A stretch of 64,000 nucleotides of DNA from Bacteroides sp. (lineage in GTDB: Bacteria > Bacteroidota > Bacteroidia > Bacteroidales > Bacteroidaceae). The stretch lies in contig SUXW01000008.1 of assembly GCA_015060765.1 (NCBI GenBank), positions 62,001 to 126,000 of the forward strand, written 5' to 3'. Position numbers and translations under genes: made by a program. Positions 41,684-50,058 of the stretch are shown here, one piece after another. Position 1 is the stretch's first letter. Each line of letters begins with the position of its first letter. The notes under the pieces are model-generated. The model did not search any database, was not told the DNA's origin, and saw only the letters and a program-made list of their open reading frames with translations.

Positions 41684-43030
41684 ATGAAGAAGGTTATTAC
41701 ATATGGAACTTATGATTTGTTGCACGAGGGGCATGTCAACCTTTTGCGTAGGGCCAAAGCGTTGGGCGATTATCTGATTGTGGGGGTAACCAACGATAAC
41801 TTTGACCGAGAAAGGGGTAAATTGAATGTACGGAACAATGTGCTGGAAAGGGTGGAAGCCGTTAAGGCTTTAGGTATTGCCGACCAGATTATTATAGAAG
41901 ACTATGTGGGACAGAAGATAGATGACATTCAGAAATATGGAGTGGACATCTTTACGGTAGGGTCGGATTGGACCGGTCATTTCGATTATCTCAATGAATA
42001 TTGTAAAGTGGTTTACCTTCCTCGTACAGAAGGGATCTCTTCGACACTGCTCAGGAATGAATCTCAGCATGTCATTAAATTGGGGATGGTTGGTTTGGGA
42101 CGTATTGCCAGTCGTTTTGTCTTGGAAACGGCATACGTCAGTGGAATAGATATTGTAACGGTTTATGATAATAATCCGGAGATTTCTGGACGGTTTGTAC
42201 GCGAAACGGGTATCTCTGATGTCAGTTGGAATTTTGATGATTTATTGAAGAAAGTGGATGCGGTGTATATAGCCACTCCTCATTTGTCTCATTATGAGTA
42301 TGCCAAGAAAGCACTATCGGGTGGAAAGCATGTGTTGTGTGAGACTCCATTGGTGTTGGAAACTGCCCAAGCTGAAGAATTGTATGCGTTAGCCAAAAAG
42401 AACCGGTTGGTTTTAATGGAAGCTAATAAGACGGCACATTGTCCTGCTTTCAATCATTTGATGGTGATGATAAAGAGTGGTGTAATCGGGGAAGTGGTGG
42501 ATGTGGAAGCTTCTCTTTCCAAATTGTTGGCCGACAAGAGTCTTCGAGAATTCGATAAAAAACAGGCCGGAGGGTCGATGTACGAATTGGCTTCTTATCC
42601 CTTGTTGCCAATTATCAAGTTGTTGGGTACTGACTATCAAGATTTCCGTATCTATTCTCGAATGTCGGGTGGCATAGATGTATTTACGAAAGGGGTGTTG
42701 TCTTATCCCAATGCGGTTTGTTCGTTTAAGCTTGGATTAGGAGTAAAAACCGAAGGAAACCTGATTATATCGGGTACTAAGGGATATGCCTATGTTCCTT
42801 CTCCTTGGTGGAAAACAGATTATTTTGAACTTCGATACGAAGACCAAAACGAGAATAAGAAATTTTTCTATAAATGGGATGGTGCTGGATTGCGATATGA
42901 AATACAGGAATTTGTTTCCTGCATCTATAATGGACGGATTAATTCAGTCCGTTTACGCCCTGTGGAAAGTATTGCCATGGCAAGGATTATGCAACAGTTT
43001 ACAGAACGTGTAAATTTGGTGGAAATATGA
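41684..43030 (+). CDS. Fusion of glycerol-3-phosphate cytidylyltransferase (TagD-like) and Gfo/Idh/MocA-type domain
   Basis: A 448-residue two-domain protein. Residues 1-130 are a GCT-type nucleotidyltransferase with HxGH (HEGH, 14-17), TYGTYDLLHEGH at the start and the RTEGISSTLLRNE motif. Residues about 134-448 are a Gfo/Idh/MocA Rossmann oxidoreductase (GMVGLGRIAS, AVYIATPHLSH), but the usual EKP catalytic motif reads ETP (Glu220-Thr221-Pro222). Likely product: a CDP-polyol. The second domain may make or bind the polyol precursor. ATG 41684 is preferred to the ATG at 41627, which lies inside the upstream gene. It overlaps the next gene by 4 bp. Confidence 0.82.
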   Translation: MKKVITYGTYDLLHEGHVNLLRRAKALGDYLIVGVTNDNFDRERGKLNVRNNVLERVEAVKALGIADQIIIEDYVGQKIDDIQKYGVDIFTVGSDWTGHFDYLNEYCKVVYLPRTEGISSTLLRNESQHVIKLGMVGLGRIASRFVLETAYVSGIDIVTVYDNNPEISGRFVRETGISDVSWNFDDLLKKVDAVYIATPHLSHYEYAKKALSGGKHVLCETPLVLETAQAEELYALAKKNRLVLMEANKTAHCPAFNHLMVMIKSGVIGEVVDVEASLSKLLADKSLREFDKKQAGGSMYELASYPLLPIIKLLGTDYQDFRIYSRMSGGIDVFTKGVLSYPNAVCSFKLGLGVKTEGNLIISGTKGYAYVPSPWWKTDYFELRYEDQNENKKFFYKWDGAGLRYEIQEFVSCIYNGRINSVRLRPVESIAMARIMQQFTERVNLVEI

Positions 43031-43746
43031 AATATGCGATTGTTACGGGTGCAACGAAAGGCATTGGATTGGGAATTGCCCGGATGTTGTTGGACGAAGG
43101 GTATTTTGTGACTCTTACTTATGCTCATGATGAGAATGCTGCTACTTTGTGTAGGGAGCAATTATCGGAATGGACTGGCTCTTTCGAAATTCTGAAGGTT
43201 GACCAAGCAGACAAGGAGGCGATGAAGGTTTTTGCCCAAGAGATGAGGATGAAGCCATCTATCGATTGTTTGGTATGCAACACGGGGACAACCTTGCGCA
43301 AGAGTTTGTCGGAAACTACAGACGAGGATTGGGAACGGGTGATGCAAGTGAATGTGAATAGTAATGTTTATTTGGTACGCGATCTGTTTGACAAGTTTTC
43401 GATGGATTCCAGAATCGTCTTTATTGGTTCCTTGATGGCTATCAGGCCACATGCTACTTCTTTGGCCTATGGAGTTACCAAAGCTGCGCTTCATGCATTG
43501 GCCTTGAACTTAGTGAAATGTTTTGAAGGTACAGGGACAACGGTCAATGTTATTGCGCCAGGTTTTGTAGAAACGGAATGGCAAAAGGATAAACCGCAGG
43601 AAATAAGGGAGAATATTTATAAGAAGACGGCTATCAAACGGTTTGCATCAATCGATGAAATAGCCGATGCGGTGCGTTTCTGCATCCGCAACTCTTTTGT
43701 CAATGGTAGTGTGATTGAAATAAGTGGCGGGTATAGTTTTAAATGA
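43027..43746 (+). CDS. Short-chain dehydrogenase/reductase (FabG-like)
   Basis: A 239-residue classical SDR. The NAD(P) motif TGATKGIG (8-15) is clear and the catalytic Ser135, Tyr148 and Lys152 are in GSLMAI and AYGVTK. The C-terminal SGGYSFK is typical of the 3-oxoacyl reductase-like group, but the position between a CDP-polyol enzyme and a glycosyltransferase argues for a polyol or sugar dehydrogenase. ATGA overlap with the upstream fusion gene suggests translational coupling. It could supply a reduced polyol phosphate or ketose for CDP-activation. Confidence 0.86.
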   Translation: MKYAIVTGATKGIGLGIARMLLDEGYFVTLTYAHDENAATLCREQLSEWTGSFEILKVDQADKEAMKVFAQEMRMKPSIDCLVCNTGTTLRKSLSETTDEDWERVMQVNVNSNVYLVRDLFDKFSMDSRIVFIGSLMAIRPHATSLAYGVTKAALHALALNLVKCFEGTGTTVNVIAPGFVETEWQKDKPQEIRENIYKKTAIKRFASIDEIADAVRFCIRNSFVNGSVIEISGGYSFK

Positions 43747-43753
43747 AACATTT

Positions 43754-44815
43754 ATGAAGAAGATAAACAAAATATTGATTATCCGTTTCCGACAAATGGG
43801 GGATGCCATATTGACTACCGCTTTGTGTAGTACAATGAAACGTAGTTTCCCGGATGCGGAAATTCATTTGGTCTTGAATGCGGGTCTTGTTCCTGCTTTG
43901 GAAGGGCATCCCGATATTGATCGCATTATTCCTTTCAGAAAGGAGGACAATAAACCGTTTGGGGCATATTTGAAAAAAGTGTGGAAGGTGGTACACGATG
44001 AGCGCTATGATGTGATTGTTGATATGCGTGCTACGGTGCGGACATTGTTATTCTCCTTGTTTTCTCTTCATACACCTTATCGTATTGGACGGAAGAAAGG
44101 GTATGCCGGATTCTTGTTGAATCATCAGGTAGATGTGTATGACAAGAAGCTGAAGGGGGATATGGTGCAACGCAATTTGCTGTATGCTACCTTTTTAGAG
44201 AAGGAAGCTCCCATTCAGTATACTAAAGATTTCAAGTTGTATTTGAAAAAAGGTGAGAAGGAAGAGTTTCGACGTTATATGGAACAAGAAGGTATTGATT
44301 TTACTCGTCCTGTCATGTTGGTGGGAGTTACGACCAAACTCCCTCACAAGAAGTGGGAGGAAGGAATGATGAAACAAGTGATTCAACGGATTCTAGAACG
44401 CTATAAGAATTTACAGTTAATATTTAATTACGCACCGGGGGCTGAAGAAGCGGATGCAAGGCGGATGTTTGAAGCATTGGGTAGACCAACTGCTGTGAAG
44501 ATAGAAGTACAAGCTCGTTCTCTGCGTCAGTTGATGGCATTATGTAGCAACTGTTCGTTTTATTTTGGCAATGAAGGTGGTGCTCGTCACATGGTGCAGG
44601 CTTTGGGCATACCTTCGTATTCCATTTACTCACCTAAGGTAAACAAATCCATTTGGCTCCCTTCCAATGAAGTACTGGCAGAAGGAATCTGTCCAGATGA
44701 TGTGCTCCCTTCCAATGAAACAGAAGGAATGGATTATTGGGAACATTTCGGCCTGATAACTCCGAAGGTGGTATGCAGCAAATTGTTTCCGCTCCTCGAC
44801 AACTATTTGTCATAG
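43754..44815 (+). CDS. Glycosyltransferase family 9 (heptosyltransferase-like)
   Basis: A 353-residue GT9 with the N-terminal KINKILIIRFRQMGDAIL and acceptor-side signatures. The C-terminal SNCSFYFGNEGGARHMVQAL is the family donor-binding region (equivalent to the D-S-G-x-x-H motif, here NEGGARH). GT9 enzymes add heptose or related sugars to the LPS inner core on the cytoplasmic face. The ATG at 43754 follows the SDR stop by 7 bp; an earlier start at 43724 would run inside the SDR. Converges with the GT2 gene, overlapping its stop by 6 bp. Confidence 0.87.
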   Translation: MKKINKILIIRFRQMGDAILTTALCSTMKRSFPDAEIHLVLNAGLVPALEGHPDIDRIIPFRKEDNKPFGAYLKKVWKVVHDERYDVIVDMRATVRTLLFSLFSLHTPYRIGRKKGYAGFLLNHQVDVYDKKLKGDMVQRNLLYATFLEKEAPIQYTKDFKLYLKKGEKEEFRRYMEQEGIDFTRPVMLVGVTTKLPHKKWEEGMMKQVIQRILERYKNLQLIFNYAPGAEEADARRMFEALGRPTAVKIEVQARSLRQLMALCSNCSFYFGNEGGARHMVQALGIPSYSIYSPKVNKSIWLPSNEVLAEGICPDDVLPSNETEGMDYWEHFGLITPKVVCSKLFPLLDNYLS

Positions 44816-45604
44816 GTATTGGTCTACCCCTTTTTGAGCTCTGGTCCGATGTTCAGACAGGGTATTGTTGAGTATGGAACGGTTCTTTTGAGCGTTTTCC
44901 GTACTTTTTTCAGGATGGTAGAGATGAACGGCCGGAGCCAACAGCTTGGCGTTTTTGCGCTTGAGACCGGTATTGAACAAGCGTTGTACAAATTCGGAAT
45001 CCTCGAATCCCCATCCTTCGAAGACTTCTTCGAATCCGTTGACTTGGATGAAGTCTGTTTTCCAGAAAGCCATGTGGCAGCTGCGAGCATTCTTCAGTCC
45101 GTCGTGCCCTTTGATGAGGGGGTGTAGGAAGGGAATTCGCAACATAACCAACCGTCTGCTCAATCCCGAAGAAAAGAAATGGAAAGCGGAATTACCTTCT
45201 TTGATATGGGATAAAGTGGCTTGTTTCTTTAATCGGGCTCTACTGCCGGTGACAAACTGTCCTTCTTTCATTAGGGAAAGATGATCTTGAATGAAGTGGG
45301 ATGTAACGACTATATCTCCGTCGATGATGATGATATAGGGAGCAGTGGAACGGGCAATAGCCATGTTCCTGGATTTTGCTACCCTAAAACCTTCGTCGGG
45401 AATCCATGAATGGATGACGGGTATGGGGAAACTTTTTTGATACCGCTCAATCAGTTGGGCTGTCTCTTGTGTGGAGCCGTCGTCGGCTATAATCACTTCT
45501 TTAGGATATATGGTTTGCTTATTGATACTATCCAAGACCAACCCCAGGAAATCGGGGTTGTTATAGGTTGTTATGATTAATGATACTTGTTCTGAAATTT
45601 TCAT
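44810..45604 (-). CDS. Glycosyltransferase family 2
   Basis: A 264-residue GT-A enzyme. It shows SLIITTYNNPDFLGLVLDSI, VIIADDGSTQETAQLI and the DxD-type IIIIDGDIV. The C-terminal QVNGFEEVFEGWGFEDSEFV is the galactosyltransferase-like second domain found in chondroitin-type GT2 proteins. The sugar is unknown. It is the last gene of the minus arm, after the LpxL-like gene by 11 bp, so an LOS sugar addition is likely. Confidence 0.88.
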   Translation of the reverse strand: MKISEQVSLIITTYNNPDFLGLVLDSINKQTIYPKEVIIADDGSTQETAQLIERYQKSFPIPVIHSWIPDEGFRVAKSRNMAIARSTAPYIIIIDGDIVVTSHFIQDHLSLMKEGQFVTGSRARLKKQATLSHIKEGNSAFHFFSSGLSRRLVMLRIPFLHPLIKGHDGLKNARSCHMAFWKTDFIQVNGFEEVFEGWGFEDSEFVQRLFNTGLKRKNAKLLAPAVHLYHPEKSTENAQKNRSILNNTLSEHRTRAQKGVDQYL

Positions 45605-45615
45605 GTGCAGGGTCT

Positions 45616-46524
45616 TTATGAGTTCTGTTGTCTTCTAATCCATTCTTCCTTAGTACGTTTCCAACGTTTATGGCTCCATAACCAATATGATGGATTGTCT
45701 GATATCATTTTCTCCAATAGCTGGGTGTAAAGGTCGGTTAGTTCATAGTCGGGAACAGATTTCGCTTGCTCTGCTAATTGCTTGAATTCGCAATGGTAAT
45801 ACCCTCTTCTCAAACGCTTTACATCAGCATAATAGATAAGAGCATCTACTTGCTTGCCTATCCGTTCTGTTCCGATAAATACGGGTGTCTCTCTGTGGAA
45901 GAAAGGTGTCCAGTGGTGGATACTGTTCCATTTGGGGGCTTGGTCGGAGATGAAACCGATAATGGTCTTCTGTTTGCTTCGCTTGAGTTCGATAATACGG
46001 CGAAGTGTTTCTTTCATGGCAATACATTCACCTCCAAATTGGTTGCGCAGGCGCAGGAAAAGGCGGTCCATTGCTTTGTTGTATAGCGGATGATAAATTT
46101 GTCCACACAATACATCTTCGGGTACCCAATAAGGAAGGGAGGCAATCCATTCCCAATTGCAGTAATGGCCTAAATAGACGAAACAGAAAGTCTTGTCTTC
46201 TGCTGCCATCTTTTGGACAATCTCTTCTATCCCCCCAAAGGCCATCCGTCTTTTCAATTGCTTTTTCGACATGGAAAGGAGTTTGATGGTTTCCATGATA
46301 TAATCGCAGAAGAAATGATAAAATTTCTTTTCTATCTGCACAATTTCTTTCTTGTCTTTTTCGGGAAAGGAATTGTTAAGGTTAGTTCGTACCACTTTCC
46401 TTCTATAACGGAAAAGGTAATAGAGGGGGTAGTATAACAAATCGGAAAATACATACAAGATGCATAGTGGTAACAATGAAAGCAGGTACCACATGCTGAA
46501 TAGAATATAATACATGATTCTCAT
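45616..46524 (-). CDS. LpxL/HtrB-like lipid A acyltransferase
   Basis: A 302-residue membrane-associated acyltransferase with an N-terminal hydrophobic helix (MYYILFSMWYLLSLLPLCIL) and the active-site motif GHYCNWEW (HxxxxE/D type). Later motifs GFISDQAPKWNS and TPVFIGTERIGK match the lauroyl/myristoyl acyltransferase family. It adds a secondary acyl chain to lipid A. ATG 46524 overlaps the kinase stop by 4 bp (ATGA); the frame is open further upstream to 46779 but that would overlap the kinase gene by 256 bp and lacks the helix. The operon context supports lipid A work. Confidence 0.88.
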   Translation of the reverse strand: MRIMYYILFSMWYLLSLLPLCILYVFSDLLYYPLYYLFRYRRKVVRTNLNNSFPEKDKKEIVQIEKKFYHFFCDYIMETIKLLSMSKKQLKRRMAFGGIEEIVQKMAAEDKTFCFVYLGHYCNWEWIASLPYWVPEDVLCGQIYHPLYNKAMDRLFLRLRNQFGGECIAMKETLRRIIELKRSKQKTIIGFISDQAPKWNSIHHWTPFFHRETPVFIGTERIGKQVDALIYYADVKRLRRGYYHCEFKQLAEQAKSVPDYELTDLYTQLLEKMISDNPSYWLWSHKRWKRTKEEWIRRQQNS

Positions 46525-47276
46525 TTTCGGTCTTTTTTGATTCCTAATAATGCTTGGAGGCGCCGTTTCTTTTGCACCTTCGATTCGAATGCTGATAAAT
46601 AGCGGAAAACAAGTGAGGTACATTCCTTTTCGGACCATTCTCTTGCTCGGGCATATTTTCTGACAACATAGTCCATCAAGGCTTTGTTGTGGGTGAGCCG
46701 TTTTAAATTGTCCATGCATTCCTGCATGGAGGGAGTGGGGGTAAAACGGGAACGATTGGTATCTATTAGGGTGAAACAATACTTTCCGTCTGCTACGCGA
46801 TAGAGTACGTTGTTCAGGTTGATGTCTCCGTGTAGAATGCCTTTTTGATGAAGGTTGGCCAACAACAAGGAAAGATGGTCGGCCAATTCCTGGTCGAAAT
46901 CCTCTCTATTCAATATGGGAAGTAAAGGTTTGTCATCACATGCGGTCGAAACGAAGTAACCGTCGGAAAACAGACCGTGTATCTTAATTTCGATATAAGC
47001 TATTTCGTGGGGAGTTTGGAAACCTCGTTCGCGGAAAATTCCGGCATACAAATAGGCGCGTTCAGCTTTGCTCTTTTTAAAGAATGTATAGGCAATGCGT
47101 TGGATGAGGTTGGGACGTTTGAACTTCTTTACAATCAGAATTTCTTTTCCCAATTGGAAACGTTTTACCTTGTTACGCTTGTCGTAAAGCATTTCACCTT
47201 CCCGAGAGTATATGTGCGGAAGGCTTCGGATGAACTCCGTCAGACTTGCGTAATGGGGATGGACAACTACCTTCAT
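46521..47276 (-). CDS. LPS core kinase, Kdo-kinase/InaA-like
   Basis: A 251-residue protein kinase-like enzyme. The ATP-site lysine lies in EILIVKKFKR, the catalytic loop is HGDINLNNVLYR and the metal-binding motif is TLIDTNRSRF. This is the RfaP/KdkA/InaA family that phosphorylates heptose or Kdo in the inner core. Bacteroides LOS is known to carry phosphorylated Kdo, so a Kdo kinase is the best inference. It overlaps the GT9 gene by 4 bp upstream and the LpxL-like gene by 4 bp downstream, an unusually tight block of three. Confidence 0.85.
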   Translation of the reverse strand: MKVVVHPHYASLTEFIRSLPHIYSREGEMLYDKRNKVKRFQLGKEILIVKKFKRPNLIQRIAYTFFKKSKAERAYLYAGIFRERGFQTPHEIAYIEIKIHGLFSDGYFVSTACDDKPLLPILNREDFDQELADHLSLLLANLHQKGILHGDINLNNVLYRVADGKYCFTLIDTNRSRFTPTPSMQECMDNLKRLTHNKALMDYVVRKYARAREWSEKECTSLVFRYLSAFESKVQKKRRLQALLGIKKDRK

Positions 47277-48304
47277 GGAAGGACTTTTTCAATGTGTTCA
47301 ACAATCATTTTTGGGGTAATGCTCTGTAGACAAGCATAATCGTTACGGAAGCAGGGCTTGTTACCGAAGATGGAACAAGGACGGCAGGGTAGATCCACTT
47401 GTATGGCATTGCTTTCATTTTGTTTCCAACCCATGAAACCGGCATAAGGATGGGTGGCTCCCCATATGGATACTACTGGGATACCTACCATTGAGGCTAT
47501 ATGCATATTGCTGGAATCCATGCTCAGCATAACATCCAATTGGCTTATCAATGCTAACTCGGTGTCCCAATTCAGTTTGCTGGCAATGCAGATAGTGGAG
47601 GGAAATTGCTTTTCCCAATTTGACAGTATATCGGTTTCCTTTTTACCGCCTCCAAACAAGAATAGTTTCAAGTCGCTTTTCCGGGATAAGATACCGAGCA
47701 CTTCCTTCATCTTTTCTAATGGGTAGATTTTGCCTTTATGCGTGGCAAAGGGTGCAATACCTATCCAAATGTCTTTCCCCTTTTCACCCGTTAATGGTAG
47801 AAGGGAAGAGATGTCTCCTTTCTGGTTGCCATAGATAGAGGTGAACTCGAGTCGGATAGGAAAGCCTAATTGTTCCAGTACGTGTGCGTATCTTTGGAAA
47901 GAGGATTTTAGCTGCACCAAGGTTTTACCCTGTTGTCTTATTAAAGCCTTTTTCTCTCTTCTTCCTTTGTTGATATGGGCTACTTTCTTACCTTCCAGTC
48001 TAAAGAGGGTTCTTAGATACATGGTACGAAGTACATCGTGGAAGTCGACAATGTAGTCAAAATGGCATGCTCTTAATTCTTTGTACAATCTGTTTAATCC
48101 GCCGAATCCTTTGTGCCTTTCTTTTTCGTCCATTCCCCAAAACGATACATTTTCGGGCATATACCCGAAAAATGCAGACATACCCTTTCTACTCAAAACC
48201 GTGATATGGTGTTGAGGGTATTGTACGGCCAGGGAATGGATGACTGGAATTGTCATGGCTACATCACCGATGGCCGATAGCCGGATGACTAAAATCTTTG
48301 CCAT
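47273..48304 (-). CDS. Glycosyltransferase family 9 (heptosyltransferase-like), second copy
   Basis: A 343-residue GT9 starting ILVIRLSAIGDVAMTIPVIH. The C-terminal donor-site motif is LSMDSSNMHIASMVGIPVVS followed by SIWGATHPYAG, so this copy keeps the classical D-S-x-x-M/H pattern better than the copy at 43754. It also shows the ending-side cysteines of LPS heptosyltransferases (RPCSIFGNKPC). Likely role: first or second core heptose or similar sugar. Gene order DUF4254, GT9, kinase, LpxL-like, GT2 makes a compact LOS operon. Confidence 0.89.
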   Translation of the reverse strand: MAKILVIRLSAIGDVAMTIPVIHSLAVQYPQHHITVLSRKGMSAFFGYMPENVSFWGMDEKERHKGFGGLNRLYKELRACHFDYIVDFHDVLRTMYLRTLFRLEGKKVAHINKGRREKKALIRQQGKTLVQLKSSFQRYAHVLEQLGFPIRLEFTSIYGNQKGDISSLLPLTGEKGKDIWIGIAPFATHKGKIYPLEKMKEVLGILSRKSDLKLFLFGGGKKETDILSNWEKQFPSTICIASKLNWDTELALISQLDVMLSMDSSNMHIASMVGIPVVSIWGATHPYAGFMGWKQNESNAIQVDLPCRPCSIFGNKPCFRNDYACLQSITPKMIVEHIEKVLP

Positions 48305-48315
48305 GGCAAGGCCAT

Positions 48316-48921
48316 TTATTTTTTACCGTAGAGGACTGGATTTAAGTTAGGATCGTTGTACATTTTCATTTGTTTGTACACCTTCATGTACTTACGTCCT
48401 GCCTCGATATCTTCTATCAATTGGTCGATGGCGGAAGAAAGGTCCTTTTGCTGCTCAAGCAATACGTTCAGTTTGTTTTCGCATTGGGCGTGATGCTCCG
48501 GAGTTGTGTCCGTACGTTCCACTTCCTGACGCATGTGGTATATCTTCAGAGCTAAGATAGATAATCGGTCGATGGCCCAAGCCGGACTTTCTGTATTGAT
48601 AGTGGCGTCTGTCTGCACCTTTACATCCTTGTATTTGTCGAGGAAATAGCTGTCGATTAGTTCAACTAAATCGGTACGGTCTTGATTGGACTTATCGATG
48701 CGACGCTTTAAAGTCAGTGCTTCTACTGGGTCAATGTTCGGGTCGCGGATAATGTCTTCGAAATGCCATTGTACGGTATCAATCCAGTTCTTCAAATACA
48801 GATAATATTCGATGCTTCTCAATTCATAAGGGTTGTTGATAGGAGTATCTACATTGTCAGTCTTATGATAGTCGTTGATGACCTGTACAAAAATGGGATT
48901 GCAAAGTTCAGTAAATGTCAT
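48316..48921 (-). CDS. DUF4254 protein
   Basis: A 201-residue soluble, helical protein of the DUF4254 family (ELRSIEYYLYLKNWIDTVQW, ALTLKRRIDKSNQDRTDLVE). The family is Bacteroidetes-typical, is found beside LPS glycosyltransferases and has no known biochemical activity. It is the first gene of the minus arm, 11 bp before the GT9. The promoter TAGATTTG is at 48950-48957, 28 bp upstream. Function is inferred only from its neighbours. Confidence 0.85.
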   Translation of the reverse strand: MTFTELCNPIFVQVINDYHKTDNVDTPINNPYELRSIEYYLYLKNWIDTVQWHFEDIIRDPNIDPVEALTLKRRIDKSNQDRTDLVELIDSYFLDKYKDVKVQTDATINTESPAWAIDRLSILALKIYHMRQEVERTDTTPEHHAQCENKLNVLLEQQKDLSSAIDQLIEDIEAGRKYMKVYKQMKMYNDPNLNPVLYGKK

Positions 48922-48949
48922 AATCTTTTCTTTGAAATTATTTAATTTA

Positions 48950-48957
48950 CAAATCTA
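48950..48957 (-). promoter_or_regulatory. Putative -7 box (TAGATTTG) for the LOS minus arm
   Basis: TAGATTTG on the minus strand fits TAnnTTTG, 28 bp before the DUF4254 start at 48921. Confidence 0.45.
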
Positions 48958-49001
48958 TGTAAAGTTTTCCATTTGACCAACTATTATTTATGAAAAGTAT
49001 C

Positions 49002-49009
49002 TATCTTTG
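49002..49009 (+). promoter_or_regulatory. Putative -7 box (TATCTTTG) for pdxB; supports the start at 49033
   Basis: TATCTTTG ends at 49009, which is also where a longer open frame begins, so the ATG at 49033 (MKVIVDDKIPYI) is the real start. Confidence 0.55.
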
Positions 49010-49032
49010 TGGACACAGAAGAGTATTCAGTT

Positions 49033-50058
49033 ATGAAAGTGATAGTAGACGACAAGATTCCGTACATCCGTATGGCGATGAACCGTGTGGCCGATGAAGT
49101 GGTGTATCTGCCGGGTGATGCTTTTACACAGGAAACCGTCAGAGATGCTGATGCGCTGATAGTCCGCACTCGTACCCGTTGTGATCGTAGTTTGCTCGAA
49201 GGAAGTAAAGTGAAGTTTATTGCGACAGCTACCATTGGTTACGATCATATTGATACGACCTATTGTGCAGAAGCTGGGATTGCATGGGCCAATTGCCCCG
49301 GATGTAATGCCGGTTCGGTCGAGCAGTATGTGCATAGCGTGTTGCTTCTTTTGAAACGGGAAAAAGGATTGGATTTGAAGGAGGCCACCATCGGAATTGT
49401 TGGGGTAGGTCATGTGGGAAGTCGCGTAGCCCGAATGTCAAAGAAATTGGGTATGAAGGTTTTGTTGAACGATCCTCCTCGGACCGACAAAGGAGAAGAG
49501 GGGTTTGTAGATTTGCAGACCATCGCTCGTGAATGTGATATCGTTACGTTTCATACACCTTTATATAATGAAGGGCTTTACAAAACTTCTCATTTGGCGG
49601 ATGAAGACTTTCTTTTCTCTTTGAAGAAAACTCCGTTCCTCATTAATTCTAGTCGAGGTGAAGTCGTGGATACCACTTCTCTATTGGCTGCTTTGGCTGC
49701 TGGAAAAGTTAGGGGTGCTATAATCGACACGTGGGAGTACGAACCTCGTATCAGTCGGGAATTGATGGAAGTGGCCTACATTGCTACACCTCACATTGCC
49801 GGCTATTCAGCCGACGGCAAAGCTAATGCTACCCGTATGTCGCTTGAAGCTCTTTGCCATTTCTTTCATATCAATACAGAATTTGAGATTCTTCCTCCTC
49901 CTTTACCGTTTATGGAGTATTCAACGGATGAAGAAGAAGCCTTTTTACAGTTGTATAATCCTCTTCGCGACAGCGAATGGTTGAAAGCATCTCCTGAATG
50001 GTTTGAGTGGTTCAGAGGGAACTACCCTTTAAGAAGGGAGTCTATAACAATCGGATAA
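49033..50058 (+). CDS. pdxB: Erythronate-4-phosphate dehydrogenase
   Basis: A 341-residue D-2-hydroxyacid dehydrogenase in the DXP-dependent branch of pyridoxal phosphate synthesis. It begins KVIVDDKIPYIRMAMNRVAD, has the NAD-binding IGIVGVGHVGSRVA, the substrate-side RTRTRCDRSLLEGS and ATATIGYDHIDTTYC, and the catalytic-loop INSSRGEVVD. The C-terminal dimerisation domain of PdxB appears present but short. The 3' end overlaps the convergent purN by 37 bp. Confidence 0.92.
   Translation: MKVIVDDKIPYIRMAMNRVADEVVYLPGDAFTQETVRDADALIVRTRTRCDRSLLEGSKVKFIATATIGYDHIDTTYCAEAGIAWANCPGCNAGSVEQYVHSVLLLLKREKGLDLKEATIGIVGVGHVGSRVARMSKKLGMKVLLNDPPRTDKGEEGFVDLQTIARECDIVTFHTPLYNEGLYKTSHLADEDFLFSLKKTPFLINSSRGEVVDTTSLLAALAAGKVRGAIIDTWEYEPRISRELMEVAYIATPHIAGYSADGKANATRMSLEALCHFFHINTEFEILPPPLPFMEYSTDEEEAFLQLYNPLRDSEWLKASPEWFEWFRGNYPLRRESITIG

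Noticed and set aside
44195-44633. Small minus-strand ORFs within the GT9 gene
   Set aside because: Antisense shadows without start signals or domains.
45616-46779. Extended 387-residue version of the LpxL-like protein
   Set aside because: The extra N-terminal 85 residues overlap the kinase gene and have no acyltransferase character; the ATGA overlap fixes the start at 46524.
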